Origin: Deltaproteobacteria bacterium
Lineage (GTDB): Bacteria > Lernaellota > Lernaellaia > JACKCT01
Direction of reading: 5' to 3'
Length of the DNA stretch: 64,000 nt
Assembly: GCA_027493875.1 (NCBI GenBank)
Contig: JAOSJX010000001.1
Location: 186,001-250,000 of the forward strand
Below are positions 40,138 to 48,786 of this stretch, in pieces. Positions within the stretch are counted from its first letter, which is position 1. The number at the start of each line of letters is the position of its first letter. Position numbers and translations under genes: made by a program. A model generated the notes under the pieces. That model did not search any database. It had not been told where the DNA came from and saw nothing but the letters and a program-made list of their open reading frames with translations.

Positions 40138-42849
40138 TTACTCCTCCAACGGAACGAGACGGAGGTGGTCGTCGGCGACCGCCAGCACGTCGTCGTAATG
40201 GAACGGAATCGGAATGTACTCGCCGGAAAGATACAGCGGGAACTGATCGTCGTAGTGCGGCGAATCGTAGCGCTCACTCTGCCCACCGGGAAGAATCGCA
40301 TAGGCCATAAAGCCGTCATCCTGCGCCTCGGCCACGAAGCGCGCCGCGGGCGAATGGCTGTCGCGGAAATCGTCCGCGTCGGTCCAGTTGGCCACGTTCA
40401 CCGTAAAGTTGCCGCCGTCCGCCGCGCCCGGCCCGAGCACCGGCGAAATGAACGACGGCACCGTGATGCCTTCAAACGACACACCGTATTCCGCCGTGTG
40501 CGCCTCGCCCCAGCGCCAATCGTCCCAATCCGGCCCCATGTCCTCTTCGAGCCGGGCCAGCGCCGCGTGAAGGGCATTTAAAAGAGTCTCGTCGCGTGTC
40601 TCGACGCGGAACGGCGTGCCCACGTCGTCCCACCACGCCTCACCGAGAATCATTTCTTCAGGGTTTTCGAGCAACGTCAGCAGCGCCTTGGTTTCGTATT
40701 GCGGCGGCGCGGACTCGGACGGCAGCTTCCATTTCGCCTTCTTGAATTCGTCGCCGAAGGTCGCGCGGATAAGTTCCGCCCACCACGTGTGAAACACGAG
40801 CGTCGCGGCGGACGCGCTCTGAACGTCACGCGGTGGAACCTCCGGCCGCCAAAAATCCGGCGTCCCCGACGGCGTCGTGAAATTCCAGCTTTCAAACAGA
40901 TCCAGCGCGTCGCGCATATCGGCATCCACACGCTTCGGCAAGTTTTCCGCTGCCGCTTGCAGGAAAGGCACAAGCCGCCGCGCGGCATCGCTCGTCGTAT
41001 CGGTCTGCATCCGCTTCATGTCGTCGAGTGTTAAAGCGTTCGCGTCGAAGTGGAGGTCGGTACCGCTCAGCATTTCGTCGATGCGTCCGGCGCGCAGACC
41101 CAGGTCCGTGTTGAAGTAAAAGTAGTATTCGTCGTTCGTCACGTCGTTATCGAGCAGCGTCCCGTAAATATCGTTGTTCGCCGTCGCGACGTAGCCTCGC
41201 GCCGGATTCATTTGGCAAGCGATCGCCTCGTCCGGCACCGAGCCGATCCATTCCGCGCCGCCCGTGCCCGGCAAAGGCAGGTAGGGCGGCTGCGTCTGCC
41301 AGTTTTCGCGGATCGGCACCTCGCACCCGGCGATGTAGCCGATGTTGCCGCTCGTATCCGCGAGCGCCCAGTTGTACGCGCCGCGCCGGTATTGTTCGAG
41401 TGCGTCCAGCGCCTCGCCGACGTTCTCCACGTAGAGAAGATCCATGAACGCGTAAAGTTCGCGCCCGGGTTCGGAACCCGTCCAGCGCAAGCTCACGCAG
41501 TGCCCTTTTTTGCACGAGCCCGGAACGATCGCTCCGTGATGCGGCACGATTTGCACCGGGTATTTCACCGATCCCGCCCGGCCGTCCAAATCCAAATTAA
41601 ATTCCTGCTGCGCGTGGTAAACCGGAACCTCGTCACCCTCGAACTCGACCGCACCGTTCCTGTAAGTTTCGATGTAGGCGTCGTACACGTCGTAGTAAGC
41701 ATTCGTTTCGCCCCACGCGACGCGCCCGTTGTGCCCGCCGAGATGCGCGCCCGGCGCGCCCGGAACGCTCAAGCCCGCGAAGCTCAGGCTCCCGCTTCCC
41801 AGCGTCACCGAGTCCACGTGCGAGAGCCAGAAAAACGGCGGGTTCAACATCGACAGATGCGGATCGTTCGCGATGAGCGCGTTGCCGGTTGCACTGTGCG
41901 CCGCGTCCACCGCCCAATTGTTTGAATGAAACCCCTGCGAGGCCAGTGTGGTACGGGCCGCGTCCGTCGCCTCGCGCGCCGCGCGGATCGCATCCATCGC
42001 CGGCGCCAGGCGCTCCGCCGTTTTCTTGAGCGCGGCGAGCTGCGCTTCCTTGTCGACCGCCGCCGCCTTTTTCTCACCGCCCGCGCCCAGCGCCGTCACA
42101 TTTGTCACCGGTTGGGCCCGGTAAAAATCGAGAAATTTCTCCGGCCCAAGCGCTTCAAGAGCCTCGGCCAGCGAAAGCTCCGCGCTCACGCTGTTCGACG
42201 CGCTCCAACTGTTCACCATCAGAATGGAAATGATGTCCCGCGGCGTCCACGGCTCCAAATGCTCCGGACGCACATCGACGATCCCGTTATACACCGGCGG
42301 CTCGGTCACACCGTTGCGCCGCGCGATGAGATCCGCGAGATAAGCGTTCACGCCGTCGCAGTAGGAATTGAGCAGGCCCATCACCCAGTCGTCGTCCTTG
42401 ATCTGATCGTAAATGCTGTCCGCGACGGGACGGCCGTCCAAGCCGATGAGCAGACTGCGGAAATAAAGGTCCACCTCCCACGCGATCAGTTCGGCCACCA
42501 CGGTCCCGAGCGCCGGAACCTGGCCGAGCAACTCGCCGAGCCGCCCGCTGCCGAGCCGCCGGGCCATATCCATTTCAAAAAAACGGTCTCTCGCAGCGAG
42601 ATAACCCTGCGAGAAAAGGGCGTCGTGATCGTTCATCGCATAGATATGCGGAACGCCGTACGCGTCGAGATAAACCTCCACCGGCTCTTGCAGCCCCTCG
42701 ACGGGAACTTCCTGCGCCACCGGGAGGACGCCCTCGTCTTCGTCATCCTCGCCCTCGTCACATCCCGTGACGAATGCGAAAACGAAAACCGACGCCGCGA
42801 TGACGGAAAACAAAGGCCTGAGCCGCGCGCCAAACGCCTTAAACATCAA
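40138..42849 (-). CDS. Penicillin acylase family Ntn-hydrolase, lipoprotein
   Basis: 903 residues, uninterrupted. Lipoprotein signal ending FAFVTGC, then an acidic stretch. The family splits autocatalytically in front of a Ser that becomes the N-terminal nucleophile; here it is Ser309 in GFHSNNWAV. Other blocks are DAYGVPHIYA, GYLAARDRFFEMD, LIANDPHLSM and TATAN-like VATANNDIYG. It cleaves amides: beta-lactams, acyl-homoserine lactones or other acyl-amides are possible. Start at either of two adjacent ATG codons. First gene of acylase-porin-PHP on the minus strand. Confidence 0.88.
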   Translation of the reverse strand: MMFKAFGARLRPLFSVIAASVFVFAFVTGCDEGEDDEDEGVLPVAQEVPVEGLQEPVEVYLDAYGVPHIYAMNDHDALFSQGYLAARDRFFEMDMARRLGSGRLGELLGQVPALGTVVAELIAWEVDLYFRSLLIGLDGRPVADSIYDQIKDDDWVMGLLNSYCDGVNAYLADLIARRNGVTEPPVYNGIVDVRPEHLEPWTPRDIISILMVNSWSASNSVSAELSLAEALEALGPEKFLDFYRAQPVTNVTALGAGGEKKAAAVDKEAQLAALKKTAERLAPAMDAIRAAREATDAARTTLASQGFHSNNWAVDAAHSATGNALIANDPHLSMLNPPFFWLSHVDSVTLGSGSLSFAGLSVPGAPGAHLGGHNGRVAWGETNAYYDVYDAYIETYRNGAVEFEGDEVPVYHAQQEFNLDLDGRAGSVKYPVQIVPHHGAIVPGSCKKGHCVSLRWTGSEPGRELYAFMDLLYVENVGEALDALEQYRRGAYNWALADTSGNIGYIAGCEVPIRENWQTQPPYLPLPGTGGAEWIGSVPDEAIACQMNPARGYVATANNDIYGTLLDNDVTNDEYYFYFNTDLGLRAGRIDEMLSGTDLHFDANALTLDDMKRMQTDTTSDAARRLVPFLQAAAENLPKRVDADMRDALDLFESWNFTTPSGTPDFWRPEVPPRDVQSASAATLVFHTWWAELIRATFGDEFKKAKWKLPSESAPPQYETKALLTLLENPEEMILGEAWWDDVGTPFRVETRDETLLNALHAALARLEEDMGPDWDDWRWGEAHTAEYGVSFEGITVPSFISPVLGPGAADGGNFTVNVANWTDADDFRDSHSPAARFVAEAQDDGFMAYAILPGGQSERYDSPHYDDQFPLYLSGEYIPIPFHYDDVLAVADDHLRLVPLEE

Positions 42850-43073
42850 CGCATGTCCTTAAATCTTGCGAAATTCCGACCTTTTCTTACCAGATTCGCC
42901 GCGCCGCGCAAACGGAACCTTCAACCCGGCGGCCGGTTTTTTTTATTGACTCTTTGTGACGGTCGGGTGACGCGCTCGCAAGGACGCGGTGTCCCCGAAG
43001 GAAATCGACGCCCACGCCACGAAATCGGGCGAATTTGGAACCGATTACGGTCATGTTCCATCTCTCATTGTCA

Positions 43074-43102
43074 TTGCCCAATAGGCCGATACGTGCTATA
43101 GG
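43074..43102 (+). promoter_or_regulatory. Candidate sigma-70 promoter, extended -10
   Basis: TTGCCC (43074-43079), 17 bases, TATAGG (43097-43102) preceded by TGC, giving an extended -10. Start of transcription expected near 43109, 85 bases before the desaturase start. Confidence 0.5.
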
Positions 43103-43120
43103 CTCCAAGTGGTTGGGGTC

Positions 43121-43146
43121 CAGGCGAAAGCCCTGGATTTTTTATT
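43121..43146 (+). terminator. Hairpin with T-run in the leader
   Basis: CCAGG and CCTGG pair over CGAAAGC, followed by a run of six T's, just downstream of the candidate promoter. It could attenuate the desaturase transcript or end a short RNA. Short stem, so moderate confidence. Confidence 0.4.
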
Positions 43147-43193
43147 ATCTGGCGCGATGAAGCGCCCGGAAGACGGAACGAATCGGACATATC

Positions 43194-44223
43194 ATGGCCC
43201 GCGTATTTGATCGAGCTCGAAACGAAAAAATGGATTGGTACAACGCCATTCCTTTTTTCCTCATTCACATCCTGCCTCTCGGCGCCATATGGACCGGCGT
43301 CCGGGTTTCGGACGTTCTCTTGTGCCTCGCCCTCTACTACATCCGCATGTTCTTTGTGACGGCCGGCTACCACCGGTACTTCTCGCACCGCACTTACAAA
43401 ATGGGCCGCCTGATGCAGTTCATCATGGCCTTCGGCGCCAGCACCTCCGCCCAGAAAGGCATTCTCTGGTGGGCGGCCAATCATCGGCACCACCACAAGT
43501 ACTCCGACCAGGAAGAAGACATCCACTCGCCGCTCGCCGGCTTCTGGTACAGCCACGTCGGCTGGATCATCAGCGACGCGCATAAGGACGTGAAGTGGAA
43601 CTACATAAAAGACTTCGCGAAGCTTATCCGGAGCTGCGTTTCCTGGATAAATACAACCTGCTGCCGCCGACCGTGCTCGGCTTGGCCGTGTATCTGTTCG
43701 GCGGCGCGTCGGCGTTGTTCATCGGCTTTTTCCTCTCCACGGCCCTCCTCTACCACGGTACGTTCACCGTCAACTCGCTTACGCACCTGTTCGGCCGCCG
43801 GCGCTACGTCACCACGGACACGAGCCGCAATTCCATGCTCATCGCGCTGATCACGATGGGCGAAGGCTGGCACAACAACCACCACTACTACATGGCCTCC
43901 ACCCGCCAGGGTTTTTCTGGTGGGAAATCGACCTCACTTACTACACTCTGAAAATGTTGAGCTGGGCCGGCCTCGTACGCGACCTGCGTGAACCGCCGAA
44001 ACATATTCTGAAAGAAAATCTCATCGCCGACGGCAACTTCGACCAGGGCATGTTTCAGGCCTACTGGGCCAAAGCGGCGCAAAAGCTCACCGACACGCAA
44101 AAAGCCGCGGGCGAACTCTACGACGAAAAGAAAAAAGCCATGGACGAGTTCGTCGTCACGACCAAGGAACAGGCCAAGACCCTCGCTCTCATGACCAAAG
44201 GCCCCGTCAAAATCAAAGACTGA
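43194..44223 (+). CDS. Membrane fatty acyl desaturase (delta-9 type), frameshifted
   Basis: Di-iron membrane desaturase of about 343 residues. Three histidine boxes: HRYFSH at 60-65, HRHHH at 97-101 and HNNHH in the third segment; hydrophobic helices in between. Introduces a cis double bond into acyl chains. Two single-base deletions, near 43622 (restoring AYPELRFLDKYN) and 43916 (restoring GFFWWEIDLTYYT), split it into three frames. The last 90 residues after the barrel are helical and lysine-rich, and end MTKGPVKIKD. Precedes the fatty-acid oxidation genes but is separated from them by a promoter. Confidence 0.88.
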
Positions 44224-44288
44224 CGGAGCTACGCCGCGCCCTAACGCCCAACCGGTCGCCGCCCAACTGAATCACCATTCATTTTCGC

Positions 44289-44317
44289 TTGACGCGTTTC
44301 CGCACCGCCCCTAGTAT
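44289..44317 (+). promoter_or_regulatory. Candidate sigma-70 promoter of thiolase operon
   Basis: TTGACG (44289-44294), 17 bases, TAGTAT (44312-44317). Transcription would start near 44324, about 54 bases before the thiolase ATG. Confidence 0.5.
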
Positions 44318-44377
44318 GGCCGAAGCGGCGTCGAGCCGCTCCGCACGCATTTCATTCTTGTTTTTGGGGAGATGGTC

Positions 44378-45565
44378 ATGAGTAAAGAGGTTTGGATTCT
44401 CTCCGCGGCCAGAACGCCGGTGGGAAGCTTCAACGGCGCCCTCGCCTCCGTTCCCGCGCCCACGCTGGGTGCCACCGCGATCAAGGCGGCCGTCGAACGC
44501 GCGGGGATCGCCCCGGCCGACGTCGACGAGGTGATCATGGGCTGCGTTCTGCCGGCGGCGCTCGGACAGGCCCCGGCGCGGCAGGCGTCGATTCACGCCG
44601 GCCTGCCCCCGGCCACCGGGGCCATGACGATCAACAAAGTCTGCGGGTCCGGCCTCAAGGCCGTCGGCCTCGCCGCGCAGGCCATCATCGCCGGCGACGC
44701 CAAGGTGGTCGCCGCGGGCGGCATGGAAAGCATGAGCGGCGCGCCGCACGCCCTCAAGGGCAGCCGCGACGGTTTCCGCATGGGCGACGCGAAGCTGCTC
44801 GACCTCATGGTCTACGACGGCCTGTGGGATGCCTACAACAACTGCCACATGGGCAACTTCGCTGACAAAACAGCGACGGAGAAATCCGTCACGCGGGAGG
44901 AACTCGACGCCTTCGCCACGGACAGCTACAAGCGCGCGCAAGCCGCGCAGGCCGCCGGCAAATTCAAGGACGAGATCGTCCCCGTCGAGGTGCCGGGCCG
45001 TAAAGGCGCGGTGACCGTCGTGGACGAGGACGAGGAACCCGGCCGCGTGATGTTCGAGAAAATCCCGTCGCTCAAGCCCGCGTTCAATAAGGACGGCGTG
45101 GTGACGGCGGCGAACGCGTCCAGCATCAACGACGGCGGCGCGGCGATGGTCGTCGCGGACGCCGAATGGGCGAAGGCGAAGGGACTCAAGCCCCTGGCGC
45201 GCGTCGTCGCGCAGGCCACGGCGTCGAAAGAACCGCAGTGGTTTACTCTCGCGCCGATCGACGCGATCAACCGCGTGCTCGAAAAAGCCGGTCTCACGAA
45301 GGACGACATCGACCTCTGGGAGATCAACCAGGCGTTTTCCGTCGTCTCCGTCGCCACGCAAAAAGAACTCGGCCTCGATCCCGCCAAGATCGACGTCAAC
45401 GGCGGCGCCGTCGCCATCGGTCATCCGATCGGCGCCTCCGGCGCGCGCATCCTGACGACCTTGCTCTACGCCATGAAGGACCGCGGCGCGCGCTACGGTC
45501 TGGCGACCTTGTGCATCGGCGGCGGCGAAGCCTTTGCCATGATCTTCGAACGCATCGACGGTTAA
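44378..45565 (+). CDS. Acetyl-CoA C-acetyltransferase (thiolase)
   Basis: 395 residues from ATG 44378; an ATG at 44372 directly abuts GGGGAG and is less likely. Thiolase II type: Cys89 in NKVCGSGLKA is the acyl acceptor. GHPIGASGAR holds the catalytic His and CIGGGEAFA the second Cys. Condenses or cleaves acetoacetyl-CoA and similar thioesters in the cytoplasm. Uninterrupted. Followed by crotonase after 11 bases and then two acyl-CoA dehydrogenases, a beta-oxidation or reverse (butyrate-type) module; no hydroxyacyl-CoA dehydrogenase is in the window. Confidence 0.95.
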   Translation: MSKEVWILSAARTPVGSFNGALASVPAPTLGATAIKAAVERAGIAPADVDEVIMGCVLPAALGQAPARQASIHAGLPPATGAMTINKVCGSGLKAVGLAAQAIIAGDAKVVAAGGMESMSGAPHALKGSRDGFRMGDAKLLDLMVYDGLWDAYNNCHMGNFADKTATEKSVTREELDAFATDSYKRAQAAQAAGKFKDEIVPVEVPGRKGAVTVVDEDEEPGRVMFEKIPSLKPAFNKDGVVTAANASSINDGGAAMVVADAEWAKAKGLKPLARVVAQATASKEPQWFTLAPIDAINRVLEKAGLTKDDIDLWEINQAFSVVSVATQKELGLDPAKIDVNGGAVAIGHPIGASGARILTTLLYAMKDRGARYGLATLCIGGGEAFAMIFERIDG

Positions 45566-45576
45566 TGGGGGAAACG

Positions 45577-46362
45577 ATGTCCGATTACGAAACCTTGCTG
45601 GTGGAAAAAGACGGCGCCGTCGCCGTCGTCACGATCAATCGCCCGGACAAACTCAACGCGCTCAACGCCGCGGTCATCCGCGACTTGGGTGAGGCGTTCG
45701 CCGCGCTCGAAGCCGACGCGTCGGTGAAAGCCGTCGTGCTGACGGGCGCCGGCGAAAAGGCTTTCGTGGCCGGCGCCGATATCTCCGAAATGAAAGACTA
45801 CGGCCCCTCCGAGGGCGTCGCGTTTGCGCAGCAAGGACAGCGTGTTTTCGACCGAATCCAGTACGGCCCCAAGCCCGTCATCGCCGCGGTCAACGGTTTC
45901 GCCCTCGGAGGCGGCACGGAGCTCGCCATGGCCTGCGACTTCATCTACGCGTCGGCCAAGGCGAAATTCGGCCAACCGGAAATCAATCTCGGCATCATTC
46001 CCGGCTTCGGCGGAACGCAGCGCCTTCCGCGCCTCGTCGGCCGAGGGCGCGCGCTCGAACTCATCCTCACCGGCGACATGCTGCCCGCGGACGAGGCCTA
46101 CCGCATCGGCCTCGTCAACAAGGTCGTTCCGCCCGAAGAACTGCTCGCCGAGGCGAAGAAAACCGCGGTTAAGATGGCGTCAAAAGGCGCCGTCGCCCTC
46201 AAATTCGCGAAACATTCGATCAACCGCGGCCTCGACACCGACATGGACGGCGGCCAGCGCATCGAAGCCGAATCCTTCGGCGAACTGTGCGCGACGGAGG
46301 ATAAGAAGGAGGGCATGACCGCGTTTTTGGAAAAACGCGCGCCGAAGTTTCAGGACAAGTAG
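45577..46362 (+). CDS. Enoyl-CoA hydratase (crotonase family)
   Basis: 261 residues from ATG 45577 behind GGGGGA. Hydrates enoyl-CoA to 3-hydroxyacyl-CoA. Oxyanion-hole blocks are FVAGADISEM and ALGGGTELAMACDF. The two catalytic Glu positions are occupied, Glu115 and Glu135 (QPEINLGIIPGFGG), so hydratase activity is likely. Uninterrupted. Its position between thiolase and acyl-CoA dehydrogenases fits short-chain beta-oxidation. Confidence 0.94.
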   Translation: MSDYETLLVEKDGAVAVVTINRPDKLNALNAAVIRDLGEAFAALEADASVKAVVLTGAGEKAFVAGADISEMKDYGPSEGVAFAQQGQRVFDRIQYGPKPVIAAVNGFALGGGTELAMACDFIYASAKAKFGQPEINLGIIPGFGGTQRLPRLVGRGRALELILTGDMLPADEAYRIGLVNKVVPPEELLAEAKKTAVKMASKGAVALKFAKHSINRGLDTDMDGGQRIEAESFGELCATEDKKEGMTAFLEKRAPKFQDK

Positions 46363-46393
46363 ACCGGCGAAATCGAGAGATTCAAATTAAATC

Positions 46394-46421
46394 CTGGCCG
46401 CTGGCAACTGGCCACTGGCGA
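46394..46421 (+). repeat. Tandem 7-bp repeat, four units, before the Shine-Dalgarno
   Basis: CTGGCNN four times: CTGGCCG, CTGGCAA, CTGGCCA, CTGGCGA. Directly followed by a T-run and AGGGG, the ribosome-binding site of the acyl-CoA dehydrogenase. Confidence 0.85.
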
Positions 46422-46439
46422 CTTTTTTAGGGGACGTGC

Positions 46440-47582
46440 ATGCATTTCGATCTGACCGACGAGCAAAAAGCCCTGCGCGACATGGTCCGCGATTTCGCGG
46501 AAAAGGAACTCAAGCCCATCGCCGCGGAACTCGACGAGCACCACCGCTACCCGGCCGACGTGGTCGCCAAGATGGGCGAGCTCGGCCTGATGGGCGTGGC
46601 GTTCCCACCCGAATACAACGGCGCGGGCATGGACTACGTCAGCTACGCGATCGTCGTGGAAGAACTGTCCTACGCGTGCGCGGGGACGGGCGTGATTTGC
46701 TCGGCGCACAGCTCCCTCGCCTGCGATCCGATCAACAAATTCGGTAACGAAGACCAGAAAAAGAAATACCTGTCGCGCATGACGACGGCGGAGTGGCTCG
46801 GCTGTTTCTGCCTCTCCGAACCGCAGGCCGGTTCCGATGCGAGCCAGCAGCACACGACCGCCGTGAAAAAAGGCGACAAGTGGATTCTTAACGGCACCAA
46901 GAACTTCATCACCAACGGCCGCGAGGCCAAGGTGGCCGTCGTCTTCGCGCAGACGGACAAAGAAAAGCGCCACAAAGGCATCACGGCCTACATCCTCACG
47001 CCCGACATGCCCGGCTACTCCGTCGGCCAGGTCGAAGACAAAATGGGCATCCGCGCCAGCAGCACGGTGCAGATCGTGCTGGAGGATTGCGAAGTCCCCG
47101 AAGCGAATCAGCTTGGCGACGTCGGCCAAGGCTTCACTATCGCCATGACCACCCTCGACGGCGGGCGCATCGGCATCGCGTCGCAGGCCCTCGGCATTGC
47201 GCGCCGCGCGCTCGAAGAATCGGTCGCCTACTCGAAGGAGCGCCACGCGTTCGGCGCGCCGATCTCCAGACTCCAGGCCATTCAGTGGAAGATTGCCGAC
47301 ATGGCCACGGAGATCGACGCCGCGCGCCTCCTCACGCACCGCGCCGCGTGGATGAAGGACAACGGAATGCGTTTCTCGCAACAGGCGGCCATGGCCAAGC
47401 TCTTCGCGTCCGAAACCGCGATGCGCGCGACGAAGGAAGGCATCCAGGTTTTCGGCGGCTACGGCTACGTGCGCGAATATCCGATGGAGCGCCTTTTCCG
47501 CGACGCCAAGATCACCGAGATTTACGAGGGCACCAGCGAAATCCAGCGCCTCGTCATCGCGGCGGCCGCCCTCAAAGACTGA
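46440..47582 (+). CDS. Acyl-CoA dehydrogenase (short-chain type)
   Basis: 380 residues, FAD enzyme oxidising acyl-CoA to enoyl-CoA and passing electrons to ETF. Starts MHFDLTDEQKALRDMV behind AGGGG. FAD/substrate blocks are CLSEPQAGSDASQQ, FITNGREAKV and the C-terminal GGYGYVREYPMERLFRDAK. The base is the Glu of IYEGTSEIQR. Closest in pattern to butyryl-CoA dehydrogenases. Stop overlaps the next start (TGATG). A 7-bp tandem repeat occupies the leader. Confidence 0.93.
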   Translation: MHFDLTDEQKALRDMVRDFAEKELKPIAAELDEHHRYPADVVAKMGELGLMGVAFPPEYNGAGMDYVSYAIVVEELSYACAGTGVICSAHSSLACDPINKFGNEDQKKKYLSRMTTAEWLGCFCLSEPQAGSDASQQHTTAVKKGDKWILNGTKNFITNGREAKVAVVFAQTDKEKRHKGITAYILTPDMPGYSVGQVEDKMGIRASSTVQIVLEDCEVPEANQLGDVGQGFTIAMTTLDGGRIGIASQALGIARRALEESVAYSKERHAFGAPISRLQAIQWKIADMATEIDAARLLTHRAAWMKDNGMRFSQQAAMAKLFASETAMRATKEGIQVFGGYGYVREYPMERLFRDAKITEIYEGTSEIQRLVIAAAALKD

Positions 47583-48724
47583 TGGACCTTTCATTCACCG
47601 ACGACCAACGCATGATTCGCGACATGGTGCGCGAGTTTGCGCAAAAGGAACTCGCGCCCAAAGCCGCCGATCGCGACAAATCCGGCGAGCCGCCGCTCGA
47701 AGAAATTCGAAAACTCGCGGAGCTCGGCCTCATGGGCATGCGCGTTCCCGCGGAATACGGTGGCAGCGAAGCCGGCACCCTCGCCCTCGCCCTCGCCCTC
47801 ATGGAGATTGCGCAAGGCGACGCGGCGGCCGCCGTCATCACCAGTGTGACGAATATGGTCGCCGAGGCGATCTACCGTTTCGGCGACGAGGAGCAGCGAC
47901 GCGCGTTTCTCCCGAAAGTTCTTACCGGCGACTTCCCCGTCGGCGCCTTCGCCCTCACCGAGCCGCAAGCCGGCTCCGACGCGCGCAATCTGAAAACCCG
48001 CGCGGAAACGGACGGCGACGCGTTTGTTCTGAACGGCGAAAAAACCTTCATCACCTCCGCGCCGATTTCGAGCGTGTTTATCGTCATGGCAAAAACGGGC
48101 GCGGCGGACCGCTCCGCGCCGATCTCCTCGTTTCTTGTCGAGAAGGACACGCCGGGGCTGGTAGTCGGCAAGCCCGAGAAAAAGATGGGGCTGCACGGAT
48201 CGCCGACGTGCACCGTGAGCTTTGATAATTGCCGTATTCCACGGAGCAACCGTCTCGGCCGCGAAGGCGACGGCTTCAAGGTCGCCATGATGGCCCTCGA
48301 CGGCGGACGCATCGGCGTGTCGAGTCAGTCCATCGGCATCGCGCGCGCCGCGCTTGATTTCGCCGTCGGCTACGCGAAGGAGCGCCAGGCCTTTGGCGCG
48401 CCGATCGCGAAGCTCCAGGCGATCCAATGGAAGATCGCGGACATGGCCATGGAACTCGACGCGGCGCAGCTCCTTGTCTGGCGCGCGGCGTGCCTGAAGG
48501 ACGCCGGACGGCCCTTCACGCGCGAAGCCTCCATGGCCAAGCTCTACGCCACCGAGGCGGCCAATCGCGCGTGCAAAGAGGCCGTGCAGATTCTTGGCGG
48601 CTACGGCTACGTGTCCGACTACCCCGTCGAGCGCCACATGCGCGATTGCAAAGTCACCACCCTCTACGAAGGGACCAGCGAAATCCAACGCCTCGTCATC
48701 GCCCGCCACGTCATCGGCGAGTAG
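47582..48724 (+). CDS. Acyl-CoA dehydrogenase, second copy
   Basis: 380 residues, the paralogue of the preceding gene, with the same blocks: MDLSFTDDQRMIRDMV, ALTEPQAGSDARNL, FITSAPISSV, GGYGYVSDYPVERHMRDCK and LYEGTSEIQR. The two proteins are clearly similar but not recent copies. Translation is coupled by the overlapping start. The tandem pair may differ in acyl-chain preference, or the second may serve branched or aromatic acyl-CoAs; not decidable here. Confidence 0.93.
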   Translation: MDLSFTDDQRMIRDMVREFAQKELAPKAADRDKSGEPPLEEIRKLAELGLMGMRVPAEYGGSEAGTLALALALMEIAQGDAAAAVITSVTNMVAEAIYRFGDEEQRRAFLPKVLTGDFPVGAFALTEPQAGSDARNLKTRAETDGDAFVLNGEKTFITSAPISSVFIVMAKTGAADRSAPISSFLVEKDTPGLVVGKPEKKMGLHGSPTCTVSFDNCRIPRSNRLGREGDGFKVAMMALDGGRIGVSSQSIGIARAALDFAVGYAKERQAFGAPIAKLQAIQWKIADMAMELDAAQLLVWRAACLKDAGRPFTREASMAKLYATEAANRACKEAVQILGGYGYVSDYPVERHMRDCKVTTLYEGTSEIQRLVIARHVIGE

Positions 48725-48786
48725 CCGCCCAAACTCTTCCTTTCGTCGGAACACATCGCTAACGTAGTTCTAATGCTTTATCGGGG

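Larger units (their letters stand above)
42850..43193. other. Divergent intergenic region before desaturase gene
   Basis: 344 bases without a gene. The right half holds a good plus-strand promoter and a hairpin with T-run, annotated separately. The left half (42850-43070) shows a T-run at 42938-42944 and nothing else I can name. Confidence 0.6.

Noticed and set aside
41926-43101. 391-codon plus-strand frame
   Set aside because: Covers the antisense of the penicillin acylase and the intergenic region; composition unlike a protein.
44279-47594. Long minus-strand frames opposite thiolase and acyl-CoA dehydrogenase
   Set aside because: Mirror frames of well-identified genes, rich in His/Arg/Gly, no ribosome-binding sites.
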